A stretch of DNA of 28,052 nucleotides, taken from an uncultured Prevotella sp. GTDB lineage: Bacteria > Bacteroidota > Bacteroidia > Bacteroidales > Bacteroidaceae. Below, piece after piece: positions 17,353 to 25,040 of the stretch. Location of the stretch: NCBI GenBank assembly GCA_900540375.1, contig UQFS01000041.1, positions 1 through 28,052 of the forward strand. Reading direction: 5' to 3'. Each line of letters begins with the position of its first letter. Within the stretch, counting starts at the first letter, position 1. The position numbers and the translations under genes were made by a program. Under the pieces are notes generated by a model, which made no database searches, was not told the origin of the DNA, and was given only the letters and a program-made list of their open reading frames with translations.

Positions 17353-17378
17353 CAAGTGAATTATCGTAAAAAGAACCT

Positions 17379-20300
17379 ATGATAAGAACCTTATTGCTAC
17401 TTATATTTGCCCTCACTGGCGTTGTGCGTACTACGGCTCAGCCTTATTGCGACGTGCGCACCTTCTCGCTGGACGATGGCCTCACTGCCAATGTCATCTC
17501 CAAAATTACGCAGACCTCTGACAATCTGATGTGGTTCGGTACATGGAATGGACTGTGCTATTTCGACGGTTACCGCTTCACCACCTTCCGCGGTACACCG
17601 GGAGGCGGCGACATGTTGTCGAACAACCGCATACTGTTTCTTGAGCCCAATGCAGCCGGAAATCTGTGGGTGATCACCTATGACCGCCGTCTCTATCTCT
17701 TCGACACACACCTGTGCCAGTATATTGACATCAACGCGCTGATAGCCACACGTGTGAAAAAGCCGGCCTTATTCCGGTGGGCGTATTCTCTCGATGACGG
17801 CTCGACATGGGTTACGGGCGAGCACGATGCCGACTTGTCGTTGTGCATCGACGACAAGGGTTTTGCTATGGCCACATCAGCGGAAGAGCGAAACAATAGC
17901 ATCTCCGTCTTTAACAACTTTCCCCGAAAGAAAGCCATGCAGGAAGCAAGAGGTTGCAAAAACAATCCGTTTGCGAATAAGACGGTGGGAGGAACGTTTG
18001 TAGACAGTCGTCATCGTGTTTGGAAACTCAGCGCGACGGATGGCGTAGATATGCGTGACGGGAAAACCACCTACCACCTCCAAGCATTGCCACGAACACC
18101 ACAAGAGTTGACCACCAGCATGACGCCCTTCATCCATGAGGACGAGCACGGCACCGTATGGATGGTACCTACTGGCGGCACCTTCTGCTATTACGATGAG
18201 GCCAAGCACACTCTGGTACCTTATCCCCTTGACGACAACATCATCCCGGGACAATGCATCCCGCTTATCAAGAAGTATTTTATCGACAGCCAGCACAATC
18301 TTTGGTTCTCTGGTGACCACAGCCTTACGGAGGTAAACTTCCGCGTGCGCCATGTGCGGCGTGTTGTCACTACCCCCGGAATGGATACGCGCTCACTGTG
18401 CGTCGACCATTCCGGAAATATTTGGGTAGGTCAGCAGAAGGGGCTGCTGGCTGTCTACGACAGTAATCTGCATCTGAAAGGGTACGTCACTCCATCGGGC
18501 AGCCTGCAGTCGGCACCCATCGCTTTTGGCCAACGCGTCTACACGCTCTTTGAGGACCGGCGCGGACGCATGTGGGTTGGTGGAAAAGGAAGTGGACTCT
18601 ATTGCATCAGCGGCACAAGTGTGCGGCATTTCACTCACGACGCAAAGGACAAATGGAGTCTGAACCATAACGATGTTTACGACATCAGCGAGGATACACG
18701 TGGACGGCTATGGGTGGCAACCTTCGGGCAAGGCATCAATCTCGTGGATGAGCAGGGCGGCAGGGTGCGATTTGTCAACAGCAACAATCTCTTGAAACGG
18801 TATCCTGCAAAAGGCTTTGGAAGGTCGAGACGCATCACGCATACGCGGAATGACGAGATGATCGTCTCCACGACAAATGGTCTTGTGACGTTCTCTGACC
18901 GCTTCTCCAAGCCTCAGGAGATCCGTTTCTACACTTCTACCCATGTATCAGACGACGTGTCTTCGTTGGCGGGTATTGATGTCTCGCAGACACAGGTCAG
19001 CCGCGATGGTGCCATCTATGTGTGTACTATGGGCGGCTACTTGCAGACCATCAAGGAGAAGAGTCTGCTGCACGACAATCTCAAGTTCAAGACCATCAGT
19101 GAGGTAAATGCCAACGAGGGACTCATCCAGTCGATTGTTGAAGACGGGAAAGGTGGAATATGGCTTGTAAGAGAAGCTTCGATGGACAAATATTCACCAT
19201 CCAATGGCGGGCTTGCCGTCTATGGCTCCGGTGACATCGGCTCTGTGGAGCAGTTCTCCGAAGCCAAACCCGTATGGGATGCTGCGGGACAGCGACTTCT
19301 GATGGGATGCAATGGCAGCTTCATCGCCTTCAGGCCGAGCGACATGGTGAAGAGCAGATATATACCTAAAATCGTCTTCACGGCGGTACAGTATCAGGGC
19401 GACACAGAGCCACGCTCTTTGCTCAATACCCGAGAGTTGCGTATTCCCAGCAATAAGCGCACGCTCACGGTATTCTTCTCTGCACTCGACTATTCCGACA
19501 ACAGACTCATCCGTTATGCCTACATGCTTGAGGGCAGTGACGAGAAATGGACCTACGTCACCAACGGCCACAGTGCCTCGCTGAGCCATATTCCTCACGG
19601 TCATCTGCGGCTGCTCGTCCGCTCCACCAATGCTGATGGTGTTTGGCAAAACAATACGCGTGCACTGAACATCTATGCCGATCCCACCTTCTGGGAGTCG
19701 TGGATGGGTTGGCTCATATATATAATAATAGGTGGTGGACTGGTGTATATCGCGATTTATCTCTATGGACAGCAAAAGCGCATACAGTTGCAGACAGAGA
19801 TGAGGGAGATGATGACCACTTTCTTCACAAATATAGGCCATAAGCTGCGCACACCGCTCACTCTCATTGGCGGGCCGGTGACCGAAGTGATGAGAACCGA
19901 GCATCTCTCCGACCGTGGTCAAGAGCTGTTAGGCATGGTGAGACGCAATAGCGAAAATATGCTCACACTGGTGAACAAAATGCTGGACTATGACCATAAT
20001 CCCGACAACTATCTTGTTGACGACAATGTGGTGATGCCCAACCGTGATGGCCATGACAGCTCTAACAACCCTGATAATTATAACAGTCATGACAGCCATG
20101 ACGTTGTCGCTGCTGCATACGCTACGCCTACGCATCCCGACGTGAAACTGCTTGTTGTGGAGGATACCCGTGACCTGCGTCAGTTCCTTTTCACCATTCT
20201 CTCATCCGACTACAGTGTCATCACAGCTGAAAACGGCCAGAAAGGTTTGGAAAAAGCACGTTCAGAGATGCCCGATTTCATCATCACCGACGTGATGATG

Positions 20301-20948
20301 CCCATTATGGACGGTATGACGATGGTGCATGAGCTCAAGCAGGACAAGGACACGAGCCACATTCCTATCGTCATACTGTCTGCAAAAGCGTCGATGACCG
20401 ACCGGTTGCAGGGATTGCGCGAAGGTGTAGACGACTACATCACCAAGCCGTTCTCAGCTACCTATCTGAAGGAGCGCGTGGCGAACATCATAGCCCGTCG
20501 GCGCAGTCTTCAGCAAGACGTGCTGGTGGAGTTGTCTCATCAAGCCAGTAAGACTGAGCAAGGCAGCCAGACAGAGTTCAAGCTCAACTCTCCGGAGATC
20601 ATCGATCAGGACAAGGTGATGATGGACAAGCTCATGGCATACCTCGAAGCGCATATCGACGACTCAGAGCTGAAGATGGACGACATGGCTCAGGCTGTCA
20701 ATCTCGGGCGCACAGTCTTCTATGGCAAGATGAAGTCGATCGTGGGCATGGCCCCCGTAGAGTTTGTGCGGCACATACGCATGCAGCGCGCAGAGGAGCT
20801 CATTGCCAAGAGCAAGGAAAGTCTTTCGCAGATAGCCTATGCCGTAGGCTTCACGGATCCGAAATATTTCTCGAAGTGCTTTAAGAAAGAAACGGGCATG
20901 TCACCATCGGAATATCGTGCGAAGGCGAAAGCGGGAGAGGAGGAATAA
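17379..20948 (+). CDS. hybrid two-component system regulator (HTCS) lacking the HATPase domain
   Basis: This protein has 1189 residues; HTCS proteins are usually about 1300-1450. In order: signal/anchor (about 1-20), a periplasmic two-propeller sensor of reg_prop repeats (about 25-655, e.g. SEDTRGRLWVATFGQGI), a Y_Y_Y domain (about 665-768), one membrane helix (about 776-796) and a HisKA-like helix pair (about 808-870) with His821 in GHKLRTPLTLI. Next comes a ~50-residue linker rich in Asn, Asp and His (871-920). A receiver (921-1042) has Glu928/Asp929, phospho-acceptor Asp971, Ser1001 and Lys1023, and an AraC-type DNA-binding domain lies at about 1080-1185. There is no ATP-binding domain with N, G1, F or G2 boxes between HisKA and receiver, and the H-box Glu is Lys822. 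The frame is open throughout, so this is a clean domain loss. It probably controls the surrounding PUL by an altered mechanism. Confidence 0.93.
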   Translation: MIRTLLLLIFALTGVVRTTAQPYCDVRTFSLDDGLTANVISKITQTSDNLMWFGTWNGLCYFDGYRFTTFRGTPGGGDMLSNNRILFLEPNAAGNLWVITYDRRLYLFDTHLCQYIDINALIATRVKKPALFRWAYSLDDGSTWVTGEHDADLSLCIDDKGFAMATSAEERNNSISVFNNFPRKKAMQEARGCKNNPFANKTVGGTFVDSRHRVWKLSATDGVDMRDGKTTYHLQALPRTPQELTTSMTPFIHEDEHGTVWMVPTGGTFCYYDEAKHTLVPYPLDDNIIPGQCIPLIKKYFIDSQHNLWFSGDHSLTEVNFRVRHVRRVVTTPGMDTRSLCVDHSGNIWVGQQKGLLAVYDSNLHLKGYVTPSGSLQSAPIAFGQRVYTLFEDRRGRMWVGGKGSGLYCISGTSVRHFTHDAKDKWSLNHNDVYDISEDTRGRLWVATFGQGINLVDEQGGRVRFVNSNNLLKRYPAKGFGRSRRITHTRNDEMIVSTTNGLVTFSDRFSKPQEIRFYTSTHVSDDVSSLAGIDVSQTQVSRDGAIYVCTMGGYLQTIKEKSLLHDNLKFKTISEVNANEGLIQSIVEDGKGGIWLVREASMDKYSPSNGGLAVYGSGDIGSVEQFSEAKPVWDAAGQRLLMGCNGSFIAFRPSDMVKSRYIPKIVFTAVQYQGDTEPRSLLNTRELRIPSNKRTLTVFFSALDYSDNRLIRYAYMLEGSDEKWTYVTNGHSASLSHIPHGHLRLLVRSTNADGVWQNNTRALNIYADPTFWESWMGWLIYIIIGGGLVYIAIYLYGQQKRIQLQTEMREMMTTFFTNIGHKLRTPLTLIGGPVTEVMRTEHLSDRGQELLGMVRRNSENMLTLVNKMLDYDHNPDNYLVDDNVVMPNRDGHDSSNNPDNYNSHDSHDVVAAAYATPTHPDVKLLVVEDTRDLRQFLFTILSSDYSVITAENGQKGLEKARSEMPDFIITDVMMPIMDGMTMVHELKQDKDTSHIPIVILSAKASMTDRLQGLREGVDDYITKPFSATYLKERVANIIARRRSLQQDVLVELSHQASKTEQGSQTEFKLNSPEIIDQDKVMMDKLMAYLEAHIDDSELKMDDMAQAVNLGRTVFYGKMKSIVGMAPVEFVRHIRMQRAEELIAKSKESLSQIAYAVGFTDPKYFSKCFKKETGMSPSEYRAKAKAGEEE

Positions 20949-20990
20949 TTGACGGAAAGTCCTATTCGCAATAGGTATCTTCAAAACGTA

Positions 20991-21048
20991 AGGTGATTAC
21001 GTGGCGTTATCGCAATCAGACGATAAAAGCTGCGTAATCATCTTTTTT
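20991..21048 (+). terminator. intrinsic terminator after the HTCS gene
   Basis: AGGTGATTACG (20991-21001) pairs with CGTAATCATCT (21033-21043) over 11 bp with one G-U pair. An inner 6-bp stem (21007-21012 with 21021-21026) stacks inside, and six T follow (21043-21048). A small extra hairpin, CCTATT/AATAGG, lies just upstream (20961-20975). Confidence 0.75.
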
Positions 21049-21205
21049 ATGCTATGCTTTTTTCAAATTCAAGTCTTTGGCTTACCTTCATCCTATTCTG
21101 AAAATCTAATCATCGGCCGGACTTTTTTTCTGCTTTTCTTCCGTATTGCCAAAAATTACCCTTTTAAACGGCAATTATTGCCCAATGAGGGTAGGGGCAA
21201 AGTAG

Positions 21206-21213
21206 TAATTTTG
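21206..21213 (+). promoter_or_regulatory. -7 promoter box for the pectate lyase gene
   Basis: TAATTTTG fits TAnnTTTG and lies 31 bases before the ATG. The nearest upstream TTG (21178-21180) is 25 bases away, which is too far, so the promoter lacks a proper -33 element and may need an activator. The following GCGGCAGA resembles the sites at 3957 and 23449. Confidence 0.5.
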
Positions 21214-21244
21214 CGGCAGAAACAATAAAACTAAAAGATTCTTT

Positions 21245-23359
21245 ATGATGCAATTCTCTATCAAATCCCTTTTTGCCTCATTGGCTATCGTGGCCGGACT
21301 CATGACGGTTTCACTCAGCACGATGGCGCAGAGCGTCGAGCGTACGCCCGCTTTCCCCGGTGCCGAGGGCTGGGGACGTTATGTCACCGGCGGCCGTGGT
21401 GGGAAAGTTGTCCATGTGACCAATCTCAACGACAGTGGCGCAGGATCGCTGCGGTCTGCTATTGAGCAGAGTGGCGCACGCACGATCGTGTTTGATGTCT
21501 CGGGCACGATCCATCTCAAGAGTGAACTCGACATTCGCAATGCCAATCTGACGATTGCCGGACAGACGGCTCCCGGCGATGGCATCTGTGTTGCCGACTG
21601 GCCGGTGGTCATCAAGGCACCCAACGTGATCGTTCGCTTTATGCGTTTCCGTCTTGGCAACATCTATGCCGACAAGGGGCAGGGCGGCCATGAGGGCGAC
21701 GGCTTTGGCGGTTTTGACGGTCAGGACATCATCGTGGACCACTGTTCTGTGAGTTGGAGCATCGACGAGTGTCTGTCGGTCTACGGCAACGACCGCATGA
21801 CCGTGCAGTGGTGCATCGTCAGTCAAAGCCTGCGCAATGCCGGACACGTGAAAGGCTCGCACGGCTATGGCGGCAACTGGGGTGGCAGAGGAGCCACCTA
21901 TCACCATAATCTTTTGGCTCACCACGACTCGCGTGTGCCGCGTCTGGGCGACAGACCCTATCTTGCCGATGGTGTCACGCCCAACCTCATAGACACTACC
22001 GATCTGAGAAACAATGTGATGTACAACTGGGCAGGAAACGGATGCTATGGTGGAGAGGCCATGCACGTGAATATCGTGAACAACTACTATAAGCCCGGAC
22101 CCGCTACCAACCAGCGTGGAGGGGTTTACCGCTACCGCATCGCCGGTATCGGAGTGCGCAGTGCTCCGGGAGAGGCAGCTTATGGCGTATGGGGAAAATA
22201 CTATGTCGACGGAAATGTCAATCCCGACTGGAACAATATGACGCGCAACAACTGGGCTTACGGCATCTATCAGCAGGTGAGCAGCAGTAACCTCAACTGG
22301 AACCAAGCCACGCGCGACTCGATCAAGCTCTCGGAGCCGCTCCACTTCATGCGTGTCACCACACACTCGGCTGAAGATGCTTACCATCGTGTACTCGACT
22401 ATGCGGGATCCTCGCTTCACCGCGACTCTGTGGACGAGATGATCGTAAACGATGTGGCGAATGGTTTGGCTTCTCACACCGGAAAGATTGTGAGCAGCAA
22501 GGGAGCTGATTTGCCGGGCATCATCGACAATCCGTGGGACAACCGGCCGGAAGGTGTCGACAGTGCAAGCTACAATCCTTGGCCTGTGCTCAAGAGTGAG
22601 CCAGCACAGCGCGATACCGATGGCGACGGCATCCCCGATGAGTGGGAGACTGCAAACGGCCTCGATCCCTACAATGCTTCCGACGGTGCCATGATCACTT
22701 CCGACGGCTACACCAACCTGGAGCACTACATCAACAGCATCGTGGCCCATATCATGGAGGCCGAAAACGAAGGCGGAACAGAACAAGGCGATATTCAGAC
22801 GGTTGAAGGAACAGGCATCGGCATGTTCACCATCAGCAACAGCACACACACCGACGGATGGAATTTCACGCAGGGATATGCCATCAGCAATGATGACAAC
22901 AAAAGCTATACATCCAATGGCGACTACGTGCGCTTCTTTGCCAACACGCTCTACACCATCTCGTTGCCCAAGAATGTGAATGTATCTGAGGTGACCGTCA
23001 CGGGGCAGGCTTACCGTGCTTCACGTCCGTCTTATCTTGCGGAGTTGGGAGGCCAAACTTTCAATAGCGATCTCTATACCTTCACGTGTGGTACGGAATC
23101 GGCTTATACCATCAAGCTCGACAAGAGTGCGACCGGAACACTTTCATTTCAATTCTCTGCCGACACCGATGTGAAGCTGACGCTTAAGTCTGGAGTCACC
23201 AGTGGCATCAAGGATATGCTGAAAGCGGTATCTTCCAATAGTCATTCCGACAACATCGTCTACAGCATCGACGGGCGCAAGCTGGGCAGCTTCAGCGATC
23301 TCAAAGCACTGCCGAAGGGCGTCTATATTTGCAACCACAAGAAAATAGTGAATAAATAG
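21245..23359 (+). CDS. secreted PL1-family pectate lyase
   Basis: This 704-residue protein has a signal peptide (about 1-29, TMAQ). The PL1 right-handed beta-helix spans about 35-440 and cleaves polygalacturonate by beta-elimination with Ca2+. Supporting motifs are FPGAEGWGRYVTGGRGG (37-53), the conserved IIVDHCSVSWSID (162-174) and the catalytic-region Arg in HHDSRVPRLGD (Arg230 and Arg233). A Ca-binding loop of thrombospondin type-3 style (DTDGDGIPDEWE, about 457-468) joins it to a C-terminal beta-domain (about 510-645) and a sorting-like tail ending in CNHKKIVNK. It has its own -7 box and follows the HTCS terminator. Downstream lies a weak hairpin, then the secreted-protein gene. Two adjacent ATG codons (21245 and 21248) are equally possible starts. 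Confidence 0.92.
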   Translation: MMQFSIKSLFASLAIVAGLMTVSLSTMAQSVERTPAFPGAEGWGRYVTGGRGGKVVHVTNLNDSGAGSLRSAIEQSGARTIVFDVSGTIHLKSELDIRNANLTIAGQTAPGDGICVADWPVVIKAPNVIVRFMRFRLGNIYADKGQGGHEGDGFGGFDGQDIIVDHCSVSWSIDECLSVYGNDRMTVQWCIVSQSLRNAGHVKGSHGYGGNWGGRGATYHHNLLAHHDSRVPRLGDRPYLADGVTPNLIDTTDLRNNVMYNWAGNGCYGGEAMHVNIVNNYYKPGPATNQRGGVYRYRIAGIGVRSAPGEAAYGVWGKYYVDGNVNPDWNNMTRNNWAYGIYQQVSSSNLNWNQATRDSIKLSEPLHFMRVTTHSAEDAYHRVLDYAGSSLHRDSVDEMIVNDVANGLASHTGKIVSSKGADLPGIIDNPWDNRPEGVDSASYNPWPVLKSEPAQRDTDGDGIPDEWETANGLDPYNASDGAMITSDGYTNLEHYINSIVAHIMEAENEGGTEQGDIQTVEGTGIGMFTISNSTHTDGWNFTQGYAISNDDNKSYTSNGDYVRFFANTLYTISLPKNVNVSEVTVTGQAYRASRPSYLAELGGQTFNSDLYTFTCGTESAYTIKLDKSATGTLSFQFSADTDVKLTLKSGVTSGIKDMLKAVSSNSHSDNIVYSIDGRKLGSFSDLKALPKGVYICNHKKIVNK

Positions 23360-23380
23360 GTAGGATAAAGTATCAGGAAG

Positions 23381-23406
23381 AGGGGGAAACGACAGTTTTT
23401 CCCCCT
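23381..23406 (+). terminator. hairpin after the pectate lyase gene
   Basis: AGGGGGAAA (23381-23389) pairs with TTTCCCCCT (23398-23406) over 9 bp around an eight-base loop. No T run follows the stem, so termination would be weak. It may instead mark the mRNA 3' end. Confidence 0.45.
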
Positions 23407-23448
23407 TCAAACGAGAAAAAGTAACCTTATGGAATGATACTTTCTCTC

Positions 23449-23456
23449 TAATTTTG
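23449..23456 (+). promoter_or_regulatory. -7 promoter box for the secreted carbohydrate-binding protein gene
   Basis: TAATTTTG lies 34 bases before the ATG at 23491. A TTA at 23427-23429 stands 19 bases upstream as a poor -33 element. The following GCAACAGA is close to the GCGGCAGA after the lyase box, suggesting shared control. Confidence 0.55.
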
Positions 23457-23490
23457 CAACAGAGACCTATAAACAATTTAATAACAGATT

Positions 23491-24981
23491 ATGAAAAAGT
23501 TTACGCTTATTCTGGTAGCAGTATTATCTGCTTTCTGTCTGCAGAGCCAGGCACAGACCGCACCCACTTGGGACATCATCGACACGTGCAAGACGACGGT
23601 CGTTGACCAAAACGTTGTCTTTAGTGTTCCGTCAGACGACTATCTTGACATCACCAAGGCATGGATTCCTGCCGATACGACGGCGGGCAAGCCGAAGACA
23701 AAGGCTGACGGCGATGGCATCATGCAGTTCGACAACATGCGCAAAGGCAACTTTGCCGTCTTCCATCTCAATGTCACCTCCGAGTCCAAGGTCAAGGTGA
23801 ACATGCAGATGGCCACGAAGCAGGCTGCCGCAACGGTGGAGTTTGCGCTCTTCAATGCTGACCACGAGCTGGAGCAGGACATCCTCGTCAATGCCACGAA
23901 CACCGGCAACTGGAACAAGTTCGCCGACAACTATTTCATCACCGACAAGGCTGTGAAAGCAGGAGAGAAGACTTTGGTGATCATCTTTGACGGCACCAAG
24001 GAGACGGTGAACCTGAGACAGATCCAGTGGACAAAGTTTGGCAACCAGGCCACCTACTCTTGCTACCCCAATGTCGTCAGCGATGACGACAATGAGCATG
24101 CCGGAACCATCACCATGTCGCCCAGTGCCAGTTCCTTCATTGAGGGCACCGAGATCACCGTCACCGCTACTCCTGCCGAAGGATACAAGTTCCTCTATTG
24201 GAAAAACGTTGACGGCGACGTGCTCACCACCTCCAACGCTTACACCTTCAATATCTATGAGGACACGGATCTTGATGCCTGCTTCAAGAAACTCAATATG
24301 GTGAATGCCATCCCGGGAACCGTGGATCCCAACACCATGACCAAAGGTGGAAAGAATGGCGATGTCGCCGCAGTGGAAGCCGGAACGAAGAATGCGCCAC
24401 GTTTCATCACTGACTATGAGAACAAGGAAAATGCCGACACGCTGAATATCATGAGTGGCGTGGAATATCTCAACAACTTCCGTGACGGTGACTTCCTGAC
24501 ACTGAAGGTCAGCGTAGCCAAGCAGGCTAAATACTATATCAACTGCCTGGCCTCTTCCAAGCAGTCTCAGCCCCACTTTGCAGTGGCCTTTGTCAACGAG
24601 GACGGTACGACTGCCGACTCTGTCAACGTCAATGTGCCATCAACCGGACAGTGGTTCAACTACACCAAGGTCAACGCACAGACCAATGTGGAAATTCCGA
24701 CAACCGTCAACAAGGTCGCCATCTACTTCCATGAGGACGGTGCCAAGAAATATACCGAGAATATCATGAACCTCAGCTTCTCTGAGGCTGCGGCAGACCC
24801 GACGCTTGATGCTGAGGGCAAGAGCATTCTCATTGGTGGCACCACATCCGGAATCACTATGATCAAGGGTGATGTGAAGAATGGCAAGAATTCTCCTGCT
24901 TACAATCTGAGTGGCCAGCGCGTCAGCAGCAACTACAAAGGCATTGTGGTGCGCAACGGCAAGAAATACATTGTTAGATAA
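23491..24981 (+). CDS. secreted non-catalytic protein with two CBM6-like modules and a central repeat domain
   Basis: I do not recognise a specific family for this 496-residue protein. It has a signal peptide (about 1-21, QSQAQ). Two beta-sandwich-like segments of similar layout follow (about 27-190 and 270-435). Each has a pattern like GDFLTLKVSVAKQAKYYIN and NTGNWNKF/STGQWFNY, resembling CBM6/CBM35 modules. Between them, about 200-268 fits an InlB-type bacterial repeat (EGTEITVTATPAEGYKFLYW). The C-terminal 27 residues (NLSGQRVSSNYKGIVVRNGKK core) form the same type of tag as in the CE8 protein. No glycosidase, lyase or esterase motif is visible. It has its own -7 box and lies between the PL1 and GH3 genes, so a substrate-binding or enzyme-helper role is inferred. 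A weakly conserved catalytic activity cannot be excluded. Confidence 0.65.
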   Translation: MKKFTLILVAVLSAFCLQSQAQTAPTWDIIDTCKTTVVDQNVVFSVPSDDYLDITKAWIPADTTAGKPKTKADGDGIMQFDNMRKGNFAVFHLNVTSESKVKVNMQMATKQAAATVEFALFNADHELEQDILVNATNTGNWNKFADNYFITDKAVKAGEKTLVIIFDGTKETVNLRQIQWTKFGNQATYSCYPNVVSDDDNEHAGTITMSPSASSFIEGTEITVTATPAEGYKFLYWKNVDGDVLTTSNAYTFNIYEDTDLDACFKKLNMVNAIPGTVDPNTMTKGGKNGDVAAVEAGTKNAPRFITDYENKENADTLNIMSGVEYLNNFRDGDFLTLKVSVAKQAKYYINCLASSKQSQPHFAVAFVNEDGTTADSVNVNVPSTGQWFNYTKVNAQTNVEIPTTVNKVAIYFHEDGAKKYTENIMNLSFSEAAADPTLDAEGKSILIGGTTSGITMIKGDVKNGKNSPAYNLSGQRVSSNYKGIVVRNGKKYIVR

Positions 24982-24994
24982 AGTAATAAGTGAA

Positions 24995-25034
24995 GGCGGC
25001 ATGCCGTTATATATAAGGTGTGCCGCCGTTTTTT
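24995..25034 (+). terminator. intrinsic terminator abutting the GH3 start codon
   Basis: GGCGGCATGCC (24995-25005) pairs with GGTGTGCCGCC (25017-25027), with two G-U pairs, around an 11-base AT loop. GTTTTTT follows directly (T run 25029-25034). Only six bases separate the T run from the ATG at 25041, so this hairpin lies inside the leader region of the GH3 gene. Confidence 0.8.
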
Positions 25035-25040
25035 CAAACT

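Larger units (their letters stand above)
16815..17378. other. 564-base intergenic region with inverted and short direct repeats
   Basis: There is no convincing ORF or tRNA. The first half holds a near-perfect 63-nt hairpin, an 18-bp palindrome and three short GGCACTTTGA-like direct repeats (separate entries). The second half (about 17041-17320) is AT-rich with no structure I can name. The downstream end carries the HTCS promoter. It separates the CE8/SusCD block from the regulator. Confidence 0.6.

Noticed and set aside
16815..17378. CRISPR-like array in the repeat-containing intergenic region
   Set aside because: The repeats are few, degenerate and unevenly spaced, with no constant repeat/spacer length and no cas genes nearby.
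21001..21228. Plus-strand ORF of 75 codons starting with GTG between the HTCS and PL1 genes
   Set aside because: Its start is in the stem of the HTCS terminator and its end overlaps the PL1 promoter box. Its hydrophobic stretch comes from T-rich intergenic DNA.
21311..22849. Minus-strand ORF of 512 codons opposite the pectate lyase
   Set aside because: Long antisense frames are common opposite genes with this codon use. The translation is His/Val/Ala-rich with no motif, while the plus strand carries PL1 signatures.
25020..25040. GTG start extending the GH3 protein by seven residues
   Set aside because: It falls in the terminator stem, and the signal peptide begins naturally at ATG 25041.
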